Source of the DNA: Candidatus Odyssella thessalonicensis
Lineage (GTDB): Bacteria; Pseudomonadota; Alphaproteobacteria; Bin65
Length of the DNA stretch: 5,409 nt
Assembly (NCBI GenBank): GCA_005240015.1
Contig: SBBV01000579.1
Location: 1 to 5,409 of the forward strand
Direction of reading: 5' to 3'
Position numbers and translations under genes: made by a program. The notes beneath the pieces were generated by a model. That model made no database searches. It was not told the origin of the DNA and worked only from the letters and a program-made list of their open reading frames with translations. Of the stretch, positions 4,107-5,409 are shown piece after piece (within the stretch, counting starts at the first letter, position 1; every line of letters begins with the position of its first letter).

Positions 4107-5409
4107 ATGACCGTCATGCCCAAGACCGCGAAGGCCGAGATCCAGGCCAAGGTGCAGAGCCAGGTGATCCGCTACGCGCTCGAGCTCATCGTCGAGGACA
4201 TGGCGCAGTCGCTGATGCGCACCGCGCGCTCGGTCGTGATCAAGGAATCGCAGGACCTCTCCTGCTGCATCTTCGACCGGCATGGGCGCGTCGTCGTGCA
4301 GTCGAACCACGCGCCGATGCTGCTGGCGGGCTCCGCCTACACGATCGAGGCCGCGATCAAGCAGCTGGGCGCACGCGGCTTCCAGGACGGCGACATCGTG
4401 ATGGCCAACGATCCCTATCGCGGCGGCCAGCACCTGATGGACGTGATGATGATCTCGCCGGTGTTCGTGGACGGCGAGCATCTCGGCTATGTGAGCTGCC
4501 TCGCGCACCACTCCGATCTCGGCGGCGCCTCGCCCGGCGGGGTCGCCGGCGGTCTGCGCGACATCTACTCGGAAGGGCTCTGCTTCCCGTTCGTGCGCGC
4601 CTACCTCCGCGGCGAGGAGAATCGCGATCTCTTCGCGATGATCGAGGGCAACGTCCGCGCCCCCTACAAGACGCTCTCCGACATGCACGCGCAGGTGGCC
4701 GCGTGCCTGACCGGCATCCGCCGCTACAAGGAGACGATCGCGCGCTTCGGCCTCGCCACGATCGAGGCGGCTGCCGACATGCTGATCAAGGAGACCGAGG
4801 AGCGCATGCTCGCCGGCCTCGACAAGCTGCCCGACGGCGAGTTCACCGGCGAGGAATGGGTCGACGACGACGGCGTCACCGACCAGCCGGCGCACATCGT
4901 GGTGAAAGTCAAGAAGTACGGGCGCGATCTCGAGATCGATCTCACCGAGAGCAGCGACCAGGTCCAGGGCAACATCAACTGCCCGCTCGCGACCGTGATG
5001 GCGGCGGTGCAGTACCCGTTCACCTGCGCGATCGACAACACCGTGTGCGCCAATCACGGCATGTTCAAGGTGCTGAAGTTCAAGACGCGGAAAGGGTCGA
5101 TCCTCGATCCGGTGCGGCCGGCGGCGGTGGCGGCGCGCACCAACGTGTCGCTGAAGGTGCAGGAGGCGACGATCAAGGCGCTGGCCAAGATGCTGCCCGG
5201 CACGATGATGGCGACCTCGCACGGCCAGATGACGCACATGGCCATCGTCGGCGACGACCCCAAGAACAACCGCACCTTCATCTACAACGATCTCGCCGGC
5301 GGCGGCGCCGGCGCGCGCCCCACGAAAGACGGCCGCGACGGCCAGGACACGCACTTGGCGCGCTTCATGAACACGCCGACCGAGATGATCGAGCACGAGT
5401 TCCCGGTGC
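4107..5409 (+). CDS. hyuB: Hydantoinase/oxoprolinase family protein, B subunit (3' end outside window)
   Basis: The first 434 codons of a Hydantoinase_B-type subunit; family members are usually about 550-600 residues, so roughly the last fifth or more is missing. It is the catalytic partner of the A subunit in these ATP-dependent enzymes. Visible signatures are FDRHGRVVVQSNHAP (56-70), ANDPYRGGQHLMDV (100-113), LAHHSDLGGASPGG (132-145), GNVRAPYKTLSDMHAQVAAC (181-200), IDLTESSDQVQGNINCP (277-293) and LAGGGAGARPTKDGRDG (396-412). His109, Asp112 and His134 have the spacing of the metal ligands reported for the alpha subunit of acetone carboxylase, so the metal site looks intact. There is no signal peptide or membrane segment. 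No stop codon occurs in frame to the window end and no frameshift is seen. It follows hyuA by 236 bp holding REP-like repeats, where such subunit genes usually sit almost end to end. Whether a small third subunit follows, as in acetone carboxylase, cannot be seen. Confidence 0.94.
   Translation, partial: MTVMPKTAKAEIQAKVQSQVIRYALELIVEDMAQSLMRTARSVVIKESQDLSCCIFDRHGRVVVQSNHAPMLLAGSAYTIEAAIKQLGARGFQDGDIVMANDPYRGGQHLMDVMMISPVFVDGEHLGYVSCLAHHSDLGGASPGGVAGGLRDIYSEGLCFPFVRAYLRGEENRDLFAMIEGNVRAPYKTLSDMHAQVAACLTGIRRYKETIARFGLATIEAAADMLIKETEERMLAGLDKLPDGEFTGEEWVDDDGVTDQPAHIVVKVKKYGRDLEIDLTESSDQVQGNINCPLATVMAAVQYPFTCAIDNTVCANHGMFKVLKFKTRKGSILDPVRPAAVAARTNVSLKVQEATIKALAKMLPGTMMATSHGQMTHMAIVGDDPKNNRTFIYNDLAGGGAGARPTKDGRDGQDTHLARFMNTPTEMIEHEFPV

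Noticed and set aside
3755..4150. Minus-strand frame of 131 codons containing SSPRKRGP-like and RPRESG-like peptides
   Set aside because: Those peptides are simply the translation of the REP-like repeats; such spurious small proteins are common in repeat-rich genomes.
4080..5396. Long open frame (438 codons) on the minus strand opposite hyuB
   Set aside because: The + strand codes for a clear Hydantoinase_B protein across the same bases. The minus product is R/H/V-rich with no recognisable motif, typical of an antisense shadow.

Overview
The window is G+C-rich (about two-thirds by eye), with codons strongly biased to G or C in the third position, tightly packed genes on one strand and abundant palindromic intergenic repeats. 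This looks like a chromosomal segment of an alphaproteobacterium, most likely of the Hyphomicrobiales (Bradyrhizobium-like) or a related order. The lineage is an inference from style; there is no rRNA or marker gene.

Layout, all genes on the + strand: (1) 46-834, an alpha/beta-fold hydrolase with an intact Ser-Asp-His triad; (2) 896-1591, a GntR-family regulator of the FCD subfamily; (3) 1592-1806, an intergenic region packed with four hairpin-forming palindromes and, next to the following gene, a GntR-type operator; (4) 1807-3870, the A subunit of an ATP-dependent hydantoinase/oxoprolinase-family enzyme (HyuA type); (5) 3871-4106, an intergenic region with a perfect 30-bp inverted repeat (two copies of a REP-like palindrome, head to head) plus a third, decayed copy; (6) 4107 to the window end, the B subunit (HyuB type), cut by the window edge after 434 codons.

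The two Hyu-type proteins should form a cytoplasmic ATP-dependent heteromeric enzyme. The A subunit has the ASKHA-type phosphate-binding motifs and the B subunit has the conserved metal-site motif. Members of this family open or carboxylate amides, lactams, hydantoins or ketones; the substrate here cannot be read from sequence. A 15-bp palindrome (TGTATACAGTATACA) lies directly against the gntR start codon, and an 11/15 match to it lies just before hyuA. This suggests that the regulator controls itself and the enzyme genes. The upstream hydrolase may act on a substrate or product of the same pathway, but only proximity supports that.

I see a conventional, probably inducible catabolic cluster and not a clearly new system. 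The points most worth a second look are the operator pair, the apparent loss of all four FCD metal ligands in the regulator, and the repeat element separating two genes whose products are normally made in equal amounts.
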